Assembly: GCF_000227115.2 (NCBI RefSeq)
Contig: NC_016483.1
Coordinates: 744,001-808,000, forward strand
From: Naumovozyma dairenensis CBS 421
Taxonomy: Eukaryota > Ascomycota > Saccharomycetes > Saccharomycetales > Saccharomycetaceae
DNA: 64,000 nucleotides
Direction of reading: 5' to 3'
Positions 30,520-42,305 of this stretch are shown piece by piece. The notes below the pieces were generated by a model. That model was not told the origin of the DNA, made no database searches, and was given only the letters and a program-made list of their open reading frames with translations. A program made the translations under genes and the position numbers. Numbering within the stretch: position 1 is the stretch's first letter; each line of letters opens with the position of its first letter.

Positions 30520-32772
30520 TTATAAGTTACCGTTCTTGATCAATGAACCTTCTTCATACAAAGCGTCCAATTCCTTTTTAAATCTCTTTGAAGCATTCAT
30601 TCTTTTTATCTTCAAAGTTGGAGTAATGACATCGTCCTCTACCGTTAAAGGTTCAAGACCCACGTAGATATTATGTAATTTTTCGAAACCTTGTAATCCC
30701 TTTGTATATTTATTTACAAGTTTTAGCAATTGAAGTCTTAATTGTGGATCCAAATTCAAATTGTCTATCAATTGCTCATCTGTCCAACTTTTCACAATTC
30801 TATTCTTCTTCTCTAAGGCAGCTTGTACACCGGGGATATCTAAGCCAAGGACACCAACCAAATGATTTTTCAATGGATTACCATAAACAAAAATTTGAGT
30901 AATATAAGGACAAGACGATAAATATAAATTCTCAATCTTCTCAGGCGCAATATATTCACCGTGAGCCAATTTGAAGAAATTTTTCACTCTATCAATGATA
31001 TGTAATCTTCCCTTTCCATCAATGAATCCAATATCACCCGTTGCAAACCAACCGTTAGAGTCAATAGCTTTAGAGGTTTCTTCAGGATTTTTAAAATATT
31101 TACTAAAAATTTGAGGACCTCTCAATAACAATTCACCTTTCAAATCCTTTGCCGCATCATACCCCATTTCTGGGACCGATCTCAATCTACATTCCGCACT
31201 AATACCGATGGCCCCACAGGATCCAACATCACGTTCATGCGGTTCACTTAAACAAATCCCAGCAAATGACTCAGTAAGACCATATCCCTGTCTGACACCG
31301 ATATCTAAAGCACTCCTCAAGAATAACAACGTATCTTTGGAAATTGGAGCAGAACCAGTAACGATATAAGATGCGTTATTCAACCCTAATGAGGTTCTAA
31401 TCTTATCAATAAGAACTCTATGGAACACTAAGAAATTCATCAACGATTTATCAGGCCCACCTCTGGACGTGAATCTTGATACTTTGGAGTCTAATATATT
31501 ATTAGCTACATTTTTTTGGAAAGTGGATTTATCCAATGAGTTCTTGATCCCAGCTTCAAATCTTGTTAAGATTCTTGGTACTAAGGCAATGGCGTCTGGT
31601 TTTAAAATTTTTAAATCCTCGACTAGGACTGTAGGGTCTGGTTGATGTAGGAAGCCTAAACCGACACCTTGTGACAAGTCCCAGGCTATTAACATTCTTT
31701 CAAAAATATGAGCTAGAGGTAGGAAACAAATGTCGTGTAATTGTTGGCCTCTCTTGGCTACTACTTTGTAGAAAGTAGACATGGAGAATGCGATACCAGA
31801 GGTGATATTTCTTTGGGTCATTTCCACACCTTTTGGGAGACCTGTAGTACCTGAAGTAAAGGAGATAGTATATACGGAGTCTGGATTTGGTGGGATGAGT
31901 GGGATTTGGTTGAGTTTACCGATGGTTTCAACCTGTTTTAGTGAGAACATACTGATTTTTTCATTCTTGGAGTTTTCTGAGATTGATAATAATGAAGTGT
32001 TAAAAAGTGATAGTTCTTCTTTAGTTAAATCTTCAGTACAAATTAAAGTGTTTAAATGTTTAAATTTGGGTAAGATACGAAGGATGTTATATATGTTAGA
32101 TTTGGCGAAGATTAATACTGGAGATTCTGTTAAATTCATGATATATTCTGAAGTTTGAGGGCCCAAAGTTTCATACAGAGCAGTATTTGTTAAAGAATAA
32201 GCCTGACAAGCGAAATCGGCAATGATCCATTCTGGAGTGTTATGAGATAAGATGGAGACGATGAAATCGTTACTTCTTAATGGTTTACCTCTTTTTGTAT
32301 TAACTAGTGATAGAAGACCACTTCCGAATGCCTGACTTCTATCATTGACAGTTTGGTAACTTTCCCAATAGTATTGGTTTGAATATTCATTTTTCACAGG
32401 GTCAAAAGTTCTTACACCTAAACAATCATTTGTAGGCCAATTCCTAACTGCGAATTGAAAATGATCATAGAATGTTTTCAAATGGGGATCCATTGTAGTA
32501 ATTAAATGATTTGGAGACAAAGAACTTCTATAGACCGGACTATAACTATGATTCTCATTGGAATCTAGCATAGGGACAGCTTGCTCCTTTAAGAAAGTCT
32601 TATACCTTGGCCAACTAGTTAATGGTAACTCATTGAACATCTCGCGGATATATTCATCGCTACCTGTTCTAAAGGCAGATAACCGTTCTTTAAGACCTTC
32701 ATATCGAGGGTCAGTATCAATTAATTCAGTGATTGAATAGTCTTTTGTATTAACAGATTTGTTATGCGACAT
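30520..32772 (-). CDS. FAA2: Acyl-CoA synthetase Faa2
   Basis: The 750-residue protein is an AMP-forming fatty acyl-CoA synthetase. The ATP/AMP signature [14 protein letters not shown] lies at about 310, GYGLTES around 490, and the WFATGDIG and [19 protein letters not shown] motifs in the C-terminal third. In S. cerevisiae Faa2 activates medium-chain fatty acids inside peroxisomes for beta-oxidation, and length agrees with it (744). The protein here ends NGNL rather than a canonical PTS1 tripeptide, so targeting is open. It follows BIM1 on the same strand, as YER015W follows in the YER012-YER016 block. Confidence 0.95.
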   Translation of the reverse strand: MSHNKSVNTKDYSITELIDTDPRYEGLKERLSAFRTGSDEYIREMFNELPLTSWPRYKTFLKEQAVPMLDSNENHSYSPVYRSSLSPNHLITTMDPHLKTFYDHFQFAVRNWPTNDCLGVRTFDPVKNEYSNQYYWESYQTVNDRSQAFGSGLLSLVNTKRGKPLRSNDFIVSILSHNTPEWIIADFACQAYSLTNTALYETLGPQTSEYIMNLTESPVLIFAKSNIYNILRILPKFKHLNTLICTEDLTKEELSLFNTSLLSISENSKNEKISMFSLKQVETIGKLNQIPLIPPNPDSVYTISFTSGTTGLPKGVEMTQRNITSGIAFSMSTFYKVVAKRGQQLHDICFLPLAHIFERMLIAWDLSQGVGLGFLHQPDPTVLVEDLKILKPDAIALVPRILTRFEAGIKNSLDKSTFQKNVANNILDSKVSRFTSRGGPDKSLMNFLVFHRVLIDKIRTSLGLNNASYIVTGSAPISKDTLLFLRSALDIGVRQGYGLTESFAGICLSEPHERDVGSCGAIGISAECRLRSVPEMGYDAAKDLKGELLLRGPQIFSKYFKNPEETSKAIDSNGWFATGDIGFIDGKGRLHIIDRVKNFFKLAHGEYIAPEKIENLYLSSCPYITQIFVYGNPLKNHLVGVLGLDIPGVQAALEKKNRIVKSWTDEQLIDNLNLDPQLRLQLLKLVNKYTKGLQGFEKLHNIYVGLEPLTVEDDVITPTLKIKRMNASKRFKKELDALYEEGSLIKNGNL

Positions 32773-33606
32773 CTTGTTGTTTTGTGTAGTTTGCTAACTA
32801 ATAATTATGGGAGTTAAAAGTAGTAGCAGGCAATAATACAGTTGAGAAATGTTCAATAGGTGAAATATTAAATAGTAGATACTAGAACGCAAGACATCCA
32901 GCTTGCTCTTATATGCTATCGAGATTTGACTCCATTTGTTGGAAGTTCAGGTTACGTATGATTGGAGTAAATATCATTTTTTTGACCTTAAATATGTATG
33001 CCTATACATCTCAATAACCGAAGGCATATTTATTTAGCCTTCTCCCATGGAGTGGTTCTTAATTGGCGTTTTGCATATATTTTGGAGAAGTTCCAATGAA
33101 GAGAACAAGAGTGACATCGATGAAAACAGGAGGAGCCGCTAAGCAAAAAGAGCAAAGAAACCGGGAATTGGGGACGGAGTTAATGAAGTTCCCCGGCGGA
33201 AGGGGGGGGGGGGATCGGGATTTCCCGCAGGCCTCGCGGCTGCGATAAGGGGTGGGGGATTCCAAACGACACAACTCAAAGGGGCATCGTCAAATTTTGG
33301 CGACTCTAATTCCCAGTTTTAACCTATGGGCCAGCAAAAATTAGCGTTAAGAGTTCCTGATGCACTCTCCAGAAAAGATAGAAAATTCAAAATAAACTTG
33401 TAGATTGAAGACACTCCTCTTTGGACCATTTAGTTAGTTTTGAATTGGCCCCCAGAGAACACGTCCCTGCATATTACTAATAAACAAATGGGTTTTCATA
33501 AATAAATTAAATAAATAAGGTAGTATATACATGCATGAATAAATAAGGCAAGTCACATAAGATATACTTGGCATTGACATGATAAAAATAAGAATAAGTA
33601 GCTTTA
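32773..33606. other. Intergenic region HEM14-FAA2 with GC island
   Basis: This 834-bp spacer contains the FAA2 promoter. Around 33170-33260 it turns sharply GC-rich for this genome, with a run of twelve G at 33202-33213 and CCGGCGG and CGCGGC patches. No coding gene is supported. Confidence 0.55.
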
Positions 33607-35238
33607 TTATTTCAACTTCAATGCATCTTGTAATCCATCAACAATAACATCAGGTACACCTGGCCCTTTTGCAAATCCCATCCCACCTAACGAAATCTTA
33701 TTATCATATGTAGTTAGTAAAGTCTTTTCTAGTTTATTTTGCCAGTCTTTGTATCCAATAAAATAATGTGGGAAACACTCTTTTGCAACTGTGTATACCC
33801 ATAGACCATTGTCTAGATCTTCCCTCGAAACATTTAGATGTGTTTCTAATGCGCTTTTAACATCAGCCAAACAAGTAGCTTCAGCTGGAATCTTAGTCTT
33901 GCCATTTTCATTGAGTAAATGGCCACCAACCATAATAGTCAACTTAGTATATTGTAACTCTGAACTTTGGCCCGATGAACTAACTTCCAAACGCGATGGG
34001 TTAGCATCATCAATATTAAAGCTTTTGAAGTTCTTTTCAATAACCGAGTCAAAAATGACACCTAAGATGTTAGCAGGGTTTGTATTGGATTGCGGAATTA
34101 AATATCCAAAACTTTGGATTTCAGGGCGGATTATTTCTTTGTTAGGTAAATAATAATTTATTAAAATCACTGTATTGGATTTCACTTTTTTTAAATCTTT
34201 AATGAGGTCTCCATAGGTAGAAGTTATTAAAGTAGATAAAATTTGTGGCGTCACGGTAATTCTTAGGTGATCAAATCCATCTATTCGTTCGTTTGTTGAT
34301 AATTTTACAGACATGGTTGAGTTTTTGGAATCCTTATACATTTTAGTAACTGCGCTCCCGGTAACAATTTCAACATTTCTTATATTGTCAAGTTCTTTCC
34401 TGATTGTTTTTGGAAATGTCTCTAAACCTCCCACAAAACCTAGCATGGGATATTTTTTCAAATGGTTAGATAATTTTAATAAGGCTCCTGTATCTTTATT
34501 AAATGCTCTTTGATATAATTTTAGGCAACCACTGAGCGTTTCTGGTTGTTTTTTCCCAAATCGATTTCTGATATATTCTTTAATGGATCCTCTTAGGACA
34601 GAACCATGTTTTAATTCAGTATAGAATACTTTTCCGGATGTCTTTTGAGCACTCAACGTAGAAATATCATCAGCATAAATCCCATGGTATATAGCACTCA
34701 TCAAATTGGAAGCGATGAAATCGTTACCATACCTCCTATTCAGCATGGTTCTGACACTTTCATCCTTGCCAGGTGTAGAACTACTTTTCCTAAACATCTC
34801 ACCTGCTATCCCAGTAAATAAACCTTTACTTAGGGGACTGGTTGCAAATTTTAAAAAGCTACCAAACGAATTCGGTACTTGAACCAATTTATCATTAGGT
34901 CCCAGCAGGAACTTCCTATTAGCTGTAGCGTACTTCTCAACACATCTAATACTATCTGATTTCCCAAGATCGTTCATTGTATCCATAATTACAACAGTCC
35001 CATCAGAGACACCTCGTAATGTTCTAGGTCCTCTCTCGAGCATGACCGACGCCCCATTTTGATCAGCAGTGTTCCATGAATTGATCCATCCACCTGTACG
35101 TTTCTCTCCTTCAAACAGTGTAATTTTAATATCCGACCTTAATTTGGAAAGAAAATAAGTAAACATGAGACCTGATACACCCCCACCTACAACACCAACC
35201 TTCGCATTCGGTGGTAATTTACTTAGTGGTGAAAGCAT
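33607..35238 (-). CDS. HEM14: Protoporphyrinogen oxidase
   Basis: The 543-residue flavoprotein begins with a short targeting segment and the FAD-binding Rossmann motif GVVGGGVSGLMFTYFL (about 15-30). GERKTGGW-like and LERGPRTLRG segments typical of protoporphyrinogen oxidases follow. The C-terminus has the LGGMGFAKGPGVPDVI flavin motif. The enzyme oxidises protoporphyrinogen IX to protoporphyrin IX in the mitochondrial inner membrane, the penultimate step of haem synthesis, using oxygen. Length matches S. cerevisiae Hem14 (539). Neighbours FAA2 and PRP22 match YER015W and YER013W. Confidence 0.97.
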   Translation of the reverse strand: MLSPLSKLPPNAKVGVVGGGVSGLMFTYFLSKLRSDIKITLFEGEKRTGGWINSWNTADQNGASVMLERGPRTLRGVSDGTVVIMDTMNDLGKSDSIRCVEKYATANRKFLLGPNDKLVQVPNSFGSFLKFATSPLSKGLFTGIAGEMFRKSSSTPGKDESVRTMLNRRYGNDFIASNLMSAIYHGIYADDISTLSAQKTSGKVFYTELKHGSVLRGSIKEYIRNRFGKKQPETLSGCLKLYQRAFNKDTGALLKLSNHLKKYPMLGFVGGLETFPKTIRKELDNIRNVEIVTGSAVTKMYKDSKNSTMSVKLSTNERIDGFDHLRITVTPQILSTLITSTYGDLIKDLKKVKSNTVILINYYLPNKEIIRPEIQSFGYLIPQSNTNPANILGVIFDSVIEKNFKSFNIDDANPSRLEVSSSGQSSELQYTKLTIMVGGHLLNENGKTKIPAEATCLADVKSALETHLNVSREDLDNGLWVYTVAKECFPHYFIGYKDWQNKLEKTLLTTYDNKISLGGMGFAKGPGVPDVIVDGLQDALKLK

Positions 35239-35747
35239 TCTCTCTCCTTGGTATTTTCTTTACTGAAATTTTACTATTTGTAAGTGTTTCCCTTTTCTTT
35301 GATTAATGAGACACTATATCTTCTTGAAATGATATAGTAAAAAGTAAAGAAGCCAATTTTCCCTCCTTCAGACAATAGAACGATATGGACTATCTCTCGA
35401 GAAAAGGTACTTCTGAAACTAACTCCTAAAGACAATGGATAAAGAAACCCTTAAATAGTCCCATACGTGATCTGTCTGTATGTTTACGGTTCGATTAATT
35501 TTTCATTTTTTTTACTCAGCAAGATTCATATCTCCTAAGAAATCAACGTAGCAACAGCGAAGCAGTCCGTTTACGTAAATCTCCTCGTTTCGTTACATCG
35601 TTCCATATTCTTGATATAAGAGGTAGGTGAGTAAAGTTACTTGATTCAACTTGTATAATTTATAGACTACATAGGAGTGCAAACTCGTAGAAAATGGTAG
35701 GAAGAATATGTTAATATATTTTATGTTTAGTCTATGTTGTACATGAG
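35239..35747. other. Intergenic region PRP22-HEM14
   Basis: This 509-bp spacer holds the HEM14 promoter. It is AT-rich with a T-run near 35505; no gene or repeat is supported. Confidence 0.5.
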
Positions 35748-38700
35748 TTATCGTTTGACACCTAATGCTCTTTCACGAGATTGTCTTATCGAGCTTAACC
35801 TCCAAGAATTTTGATCCTTTGAGAACTTATTATATAACGGAGTGATTTTAGCTTTCTTCCTCGAAACACTTTCGGAATCTACAGGCTTATAATAATGAGG
35901 TGCCAATTCAACTAACCAGCTAGGTTCAATACTAGTAACTTGAGACATATATTCCTTCGTCGTTAACACCAAACTATGATATATCACATATTCATACTCT
36001 TTACCATATAATGAACTTGATGGATGAATACCGACAACTGTACCTCCAGTTATAGTCTTATAACCTACTTGTGAATCCCTTTTTGCAGCATTCATGAAAA
36101 ATCCATTAACTAAAGTCCTTCTAATTAAATCTGGATCACCGTGACAACTTACCAAGGGTAATCCTAATTTTCTGAAAATCATTGATATTTGATTCTTAAC
36201 ATCTCTAGCCCGTTTCAAATGTCTAGCTTGTAAGAAATTTTGATTACAAAATTCATCTGAATATCCATTTTGCTCCCATCGATTGTAAACATTCAACAAT
36301 GTTAAATGATCGCCATATGGATGATGGAATCTTGCCTTCTTATTATCGGCATCTTGTTGCTTCCCCTTTGGTCTTGAAAACACATTTTGTACCGATAGCA
36401 TTGCTATAATCGTTATAGTTTCATCTGAACAATTGTTCGTGACAGACGAAAGTAAGGCTCTCGATAATGTCGGGTCCATAGGAAATTGAGACATCCTCAT
36501 ACCAAGCTTGGTTAAAAGCCCTTCATTATTCAATGCCTCTAAATTGTATAGTTCATCTAGTGCGTAAGTCATCAAATTTTTCGGAGGTGGATCCATAAAG
36601 TCAAAATTCAAAAGATCATTGATACCCATCGCTTTTAACATTAGGATTGTATGCGAAAGATTTTGTCTTTGAATTTCTGGGATACTGTTCGGTAGCATTT
36701 CATTGTAAAATGCAGTTTCTGTATATAATCTATAACATTTCCCCGGACCTGTTCTCCCTGCTCTACCTTTTCTTTGGTTGGCTTGTGCCTGTGAAATTGG
36801 TGACACGATCAATTGTTCCATGGCCGCTCTAGGATTATATGTATTGATTTTAGCGAACCCAGGATCAATAACATAGAAGATTCCATCAATGGTTATAGAA
36901 GTTTCAGCAATATTCGTTGCAAAAACAACTTTCCTGCTGCCTTTAGGGGTTGGCTCAAAAATCTTAGATTGAATTTCACTCGGTAATGCTGAGTAGACAG
37001 GAAGAATTAATAAATCATCAATGGCATCACCTAATGTTTTTACACGTTCATAAAGCATCTCACAACATGCATCAATTTCTTCTTGACCTGTTAAAAAGAC
37101 TAAAATATCACCGGGCCCGTCGTTTATATGAATATTCATCACTGATTCTAATGCTGCTTCTATGTAGTCCATTTGTGGAGTCTGTGAATAAAGTACTTCA
37201 ACAGGGAAAGTCTTACCGGGAATATTAACAACGGGACAATTATTGAAGTATTCTGAAAATCTTGCGGAATTTAAAGTAGCTGAAGTAACAATAACTCTTA
37301 AGTCGGGTCTCTCGATTGCTGCTTTCTTCAAAAGTGCAAATAATACGTCCGTTGCCACAGTTCTTTCATGTGCTTCATCTAGCATAATAACGGAATATTT
37401 CGACATTTTAGAATCTAAAAGACATTCTCTTTGTAACATACCGTCCGTCATATACTTTATTTGTGTATTACGCGACGTCCTATCTTCAAATCTAATAGTA
37501 TAACCAACTTCTTCACCTAATTTACATCCAACCTCTTCTGCAACTCTTTTGGCCACGGATACTGCCGCAACTCTACGTGGTTGTGTACAGCCGATGATTC
37601 CATGGTTACTGAAGCCTTCTTCGTTTAGGTATTGAGTTATTTGAGTCGTTTTACCAGACCCAGTTTCACCCACAATGACTAAAAATTGATTTTTTTGAAC
37701 AGCTTCAACAAGTTCAGAACGCATTTTATACACTGGCAAAGATTTTCTCTGTGAGCTTATGGGCATTGATGTTCTTTTACCATACGAAATTTGTTCCTTC
37801 ATTCTACTTCTTTCCCATTCTGTAACGACAAGTTGCTTCCGTAGCATATCGATTTCTTCTTTGCCCCTTTCGGAACTACTAGTGGGGTCATCAAAAACTT
37901 TCATTTTACGGATTTCTTGTTCAATTTCTTTCTTCTTGGCTAACTTTTCTTCTCGATGAGTTTTAATTGTATTAGAACCATAGGTAGCAGCTCTATTCAT
38001 AGAGCCTCTCGGTACCTTGACAATCTTTGGCATTTCATATCTCTTATTACCCTTTTCCAATTGACCTTTTAAGAAATCTGGGGTATCGTCTGTATTTGCT
38101 TCGACTTGAACTTCGTCCGCTTCTTGTTCGTCTTCTCGTACATCCTCAGCATCTGCAGTGGCGTTTGGATCGAAAGCTTTATTTTTATCTTCTTCTTGGA
38201 GTTCAGGATAATCTTCAATTGATGCTGCACCACTAGATATTAATTGTCTAATTTCCCATCTTTCTGGAGATGTCAACGCTCTTCGTTTAATGCTTTTATC
38301 AAGACCTATATTTTGATTCGATTTTTCATGACCTCTACCTCGTTCTTTCCCTAAAGGAATTGCATTTGCACCTCCACCCATTTCCTTACCATTTTTCTGA
38401 TCAATATGTTTCATGCTCAAGGAAATTCGACCATTTCTCTGTATTTTTATCACTTTAACGTACACATACTGTCCTTCTCCAACAACCTCGTAGGGATCTT
38501 TGACTCTGTGATCAGATAATTCAGAGATATGAACCAAGCCATCACAATCTTTCATTTGTACTCCTAATATTTCCACGAAACATCCAAATGTTGTGATCTT
38601 TCTAACTTTACCTCTATAAATTTTATGAAGTCTCGGTGAACTATCTAGTTGTTGTGATTTCGGCGGGAGAATGTCTTTATTGTCTGTCAAATCATTCCAC

Positions 38701-39211
38701 TCAACTTTCTGATCCGGTAGAGTAAACGGGTTATGGATAACTTCCTTCTTTTCCACTATAAGGAACGGATTATTGTTATTATTGGTCGTCATTTTTGAAT
38801 CCCCTGTCATTGGATGGACTAAATTATAGATCTTGAAGATAGTTTCTTCACCGATTCCACTTTCTAATTCTTCCAACTTATCCCGAAATTCTTCAAGGGA
38901 TTTCGTTTGTAATATTATATTCATTATGAAATCGTAAATTACTGTATCTTCAACGCCTAGTTCTTCCTTCAATAGCGATAGAATTCTGTTCTTTTTTGAG
39001 TATCATCAGTCGAAAGTTTTGCAGATGGGAGTGATAAACAGTTATAAAGCTCAGTTATGCTGCTTACAGAGAGCTCAACTCCAAGATCTTGTATTTTCTG
39101 TTGGAACTCGTTCTCATTTTGACAGGAAGTTTTTATTTGAAGAATATATTTTATTACTATAGGATCATCAGTTCCGATGATGTTCGCTATATTCTCTTTG
39201 ATGGTTGGCAT
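35748..39211 (-). CDS. PRP22: DEAH-box splicing helicase Prp22, interrupted by an apparent -1 frameshift
   Basis: The coding sequence lies in two frames. The first 80 codons (39211-38969) give [21 protein letters not shown] and correspond to the Prp22 N-terminus. The rest (about 38999-35748) is in the -1 frame and starts around [20 protein letters not shown]. The break coincides with a run of six A on the coding strand (T at 38992-38997); seven A would give one frame of about 1154 residues, near the S. cerevisiae length (1145). Domains in order are two N-terminal helical repeats, an S1 RNA-binding domain, then a DEAH helicase with GETGSGKT at about 514 and DEAH at about 609, followed by helicase-associated domains. 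Prp22 promotes the second splicing step and releases mRNA from the spliceosome. It is essential, so a sequencing indel is the simplest reading. Confidence 0.93.
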
Positions 39212-39558
39212 AACCTTGAATGAGCCGAAATCGATATCTGATATTTAATGTGGTTTTCTTCACCTTTTAGATGATGAAATGGCTTCAAGAGCTACTTTAG
39301 GCCGATTACTTCCACAGGTTTATTATTATATGATATCGAGGGCTCTTACGGTGGGTCGCGCGCCGGTAGGTGTGTGAACCATTTTGCTACGGTTACTGCA
39401 AAAAGGATTAAGAACTAGAAGTGTACTATGTAAAAAAAGGTCTAACTACGTTTACGAATTTATTTTTTGTTGCTGCTATTGTATGAGAGTAAATAGAGTT
39501 ATTTATTATATATAAAATTGTTGTCAGTCTTCTTTTATCATCTTACTTCCATCGACTT
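39212..39558. other. Intergenic region PRE1-PRP22
   Basis: This 347-bp spacer holds the PRP22 promoter. A GC-rich CGCGCGCC patch lies at about 39356-39364. No gene is supported. Confidence 0.5.
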
Positions 39559-40146
39559 TCAAAAGTCATCTACTTGTCTTATCCCATCTTTGTCTACCAC
39601 TTTCACGAAAACACCCTTGAAATCTACTGGCATTCTTTTTTCTAATTCTGTAATACAAAGTTTCAATAGTTTTAAACCTTCCTCTGTGGTCATGTCTGGT
39701 CTATAATGACGATCGAGTAGTGAAAATGTATAGAATCCCGAATAACCATGAGCAGCATAAGGTAATTCTACTTTCGTCCCCAAATAATCGATTTGATATA
39801 AACCTGGAGTATCCTTCTTCGTGTCAAACCCACCGATTAAAACATTTGCTTGGTATGGCCTTCTCGATCTAATAGATTTAGCTAATTCTTGTCTAACAAA
39901 ACTTGAAACTGCATGTGGAGATAATTCATAATCCTCCCTCATGGCATATAATTGAATATTAGCTTGAATATATTCTGCGAATTGGACTGTATCACCCGCT
40001 TCACCTGAAAAACTCATTAAGATATGAGGAGATAGTTGTCTAGTTTTATCATCTGAATCTTTTAAGATGGATATACCTCTTGTTACCGCTTTCGATGTCG
40101 CTAGAATAACGGAGTCCTGTACTTTGATACCTAAAATAATATCCAT
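39559..40146 (-). CDS. PRE1: 20S proteasome subunit beta-4 (Pre1)
   Basis: The 195-residue protein starts MDIILGIKVQDSVILATSKAV, the family N-terminus, without a cleavable propeptide or catalytic Thr1, as expected for the non-catalytic beta-4 subunit. Conserved segments include LSFSGEAGDT-like SFSGEAGDTVQFAEYI, the YQANVLIGGFD strand and the YLGTKVELPYAAHGYSGF motif. It is part of the 20S core beta ring. A proteasome-associated control element sits upstream at 40280-40288, so Rpn4 regulation is likely. Length matches S. cerevisiae (198). It follows PRP22, as YER012W and YER013W do. Confidence 0.97.
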   Translation of the reverse strand: MDIILGIKVQDSVILATSKAVTRGISILKDSDDKTRQLSPHILMSFSGEAGDTVQFAEYIQANIQLYAMREDYELSPHAVSSFVRQELAKSIRSRRPYQANVLIGGFDTKKDTPGLYQIDYLGTKVELPYAAHGYSGFYTFSLLDRHYRPDMTTEEGLKLLKLCITELEKRMPVDFKGVFVKVVDKDGIRQVDDF

Positions 40147-40608
40147 TGTGCTGTAATTGCTTAAATGTCGATCTTATGAGACAATTGAGCCCTTATACCC
40201 TTATAAAAAAACGGCAGTTATAACTTAATATATTCCACTGTAAGCAATCTTAATTGTATTTATTATCCTGAAATTCAAATTTGCCACCTTAATTAGATAC
40301 GGCACGTGCAATCTTTACTACGGCGGGTTAGAGTGGAAAACGGAAGATAAATGTGAGAATGGATGTTTTATACATAATAGCAGCTTCATTGTTATAATTG
40401 TATCAATAGTATAACTTCTACCAAGACAAAGCATTCAAAATCCACCTTGAATTGTTGGAAGCAGTATAGTTTGTTATGAATAATATATAATTTCTAAAAC
40501 AAGTATGTAAGAACTTTGAGTACGGCTGTACAATATAAACGTATATAAAATTCCTCAAACGATCTGTGGAATCATCTCAAGGAGGCACACACACGCAGCG
40601 GAAGACGT
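40147..40608. other. Intergenic region FMP52-PRE1
   Basis: This 462-bp spacer holds the PRE1 promoter with one exact PACE element and an adjacent CACGTG E-box at about 40303. The rest is AT-rich and featureless. Confidence 0.6.
40280..40288 (-). promoter_or_regulatory. PACE element (Rpn4 site) upstream of PRE1
   Basis: The minus strand reads GGTGGCAAA, the exact proteasome-associated control element. It lies 134 bp upstream of the PRE1 start on the coding strand. In S. cerevisiae Rpn4 binds this motif to induce proteasome genes. Confidence 0.85.
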
Positions 40609-41286
40609 CTATTTAGAAATCTTTTCAGCAATCTCAATAATTTCTTTACTTTCAACGATACGAACCTTTTCTTGTTCATCAAGTGCCAAATGGACACCAA
40701 CTTTACCAACATCTTCTGCCTCCACGGAATGGCCCTTGAAGAGATTTCTTTTATGGTTATAAAGGAAACCACCAATCATACTAGCAATACCACCACCAAA
40801 TCCACTATCCCCATTACTATCTCTTTGACCCAAAAGGATTCCAGGACGAAGGATTATTGTATGGTCAAAACCTAGAGCAATAATGTCCCTTTCAATTTCT
40901 CCCTTCATTCTCGTATATGCCATTCTTGAATCAGCATGTGCCCCACGTGAACTAACAAGCACAATAGTGGAGCATCCCTTTTCCTTTGCAGCCTTTGCTA
41001 ATTCTATATTCAAGTCATGATCAATCTTGTATTGTTCATCAAATCCACCGGCAGCACCTCTGGTTGTAGATAGGGAAGTAAATAAAACATTAATTTCCTT
41101 GTCAGGGATCATAGATGCCCATTTGGAATTGTCTGTTTCAACTAATTGAGTAATCCTGGGACCTACTTTTTGTGGTAAGGATCTCCTTGTAACGGTGAAG
41201 ATTTTTGAAATTTTTGATGATTTTTCAGCATATTCAACAAAATAACGGCCACATAACCCTGTAGCTCCGAATATCAATGCGTTCAT
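40609..41286 (-). CDS. FMP52: Mitochondrial NAD(P)-binding protein Fmp52
   Basis: The 225-residue protein is a short-chain atypical dehydrogenase with the Rossmann motif IFGATGLCGRYF at about 5-16 and conserved SLSTTRGAAGG, LVSSRGA and RPGILLGQR segments. It is related to the HTATIP2/TIP30 family. S. cerevisiae Fmp52 (231 residues, YER004W) is found in the mitochondrial outer membrane; its substrate is unknown. In S. cerevisiae several genes (YER005-YER011) separate it from PRE1, and here it is directly adjacent, consistent with differential loss after genome duplication. Confidence 0.95.
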   Translation of the reverse strand: MNALIFGATGLCGRYFVEYAEKSSKISKIFTVTRRSLPQKVGPRITQLVETDNSKWASMIPDKEINVLFTSLSTTRGAAGGFDEQYKIDHDLNIELAKAAKEKGCSTIVLVSSRGAHADSRMAYTRMKGEIERDIIALGFDHTIILRPGILLGQRDSNGDSGFGGGIASMIGGFLYNHKRNLFKGHSVEAEDVGKVGVHLALDEQEKVRIVESKEIIEIAEKISK

Positions 41287-42305
41287 GATGTGTAAACTGT
41301 ATGATTTTCTTGATTTCTTTTTTATTGAATATCTGGAAACAAATCTATGAAGGAGATAAAGAGATTTGACGTACTTCTTTTAAGGATCTCTTATGTAAGG
41401 GATTTTGTGGCTTTAACGCGCCACAAATACCGATAGAAGAGAAAACATCAATAAACGTCAGGCATACATCTTGAAGAAATATGACACAAAAATTTGATAT
41501 TTTTGAAGAGAACAAAGAGAAAAAAAAAATGGTTTTGTTGTAACACCGAGATTCTCTTTAATACAAAATTTTTTCTGTACAAGCAAAGCTATCTTATGTA
41601 GTTTCTAAGTTAAAATCTAGAAACATTCCTACAATGGAATAACGTTTGCAATAAATCACAAAAAAGAAGGATGAGAAGATAAGTTAATTTTCCAGAGAAT
41701 ACAAAAGACTAAACTGCTTTGGTAGTTAAGTTTTGACACCATAAGTATTAACTTAATATACATATCTGTGTAAAAAAAAGGAGGCTACCCTATCCAATGA
41801 TTACAACTTTGCAAATATAGTTAAGTCCACGTTAATGGTTCCCTGAAGACACAATATATATAAGGATGTTGGTAGAAATACCCTTTTACAAACACCCCCT
41901 AGTTTAAAAGCTGTACCTGCCAATTTTGAAAGACAAAGGTTGAATACATATATTTGCCTTTGCTGTTAGTTATAATTTTATTTTTCCACTTTAAGTCTTG
42001 GAAGCAAAGTCCTTTAACTAATTTATTCTAAAATCCAAAAAAAAAGTTTGAAAGATTGGTAATATGTGGAAGTTATCACTATTTTGAAAAGATCGTCTAG
42101 CTGAGCGTGTCACATGTACCAAGACCATTGTCGCAAGTTCGGATAATACACTTTAATATGATCATTGTTATAACTGATCACAATGGTTTTCAGGTAATGA
42201 TATCCAAGACTCAAGGTAGGGTTTAGAATAACTAAAGCACCGTCCATACGGAAAATAAAGTTTTGAATTTGATTTTAATAAAGTAATGTCATATATTTGT
42301 GATAA

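Noticed and set aside
42109..42116. GTCACATG matches the centromere CDEI consensus
   Set aside because: The next 80 bp are not extremely AT-rich and no TTTCCGAA-type CDEIII follows in either direction, so a point centromere is not supported.
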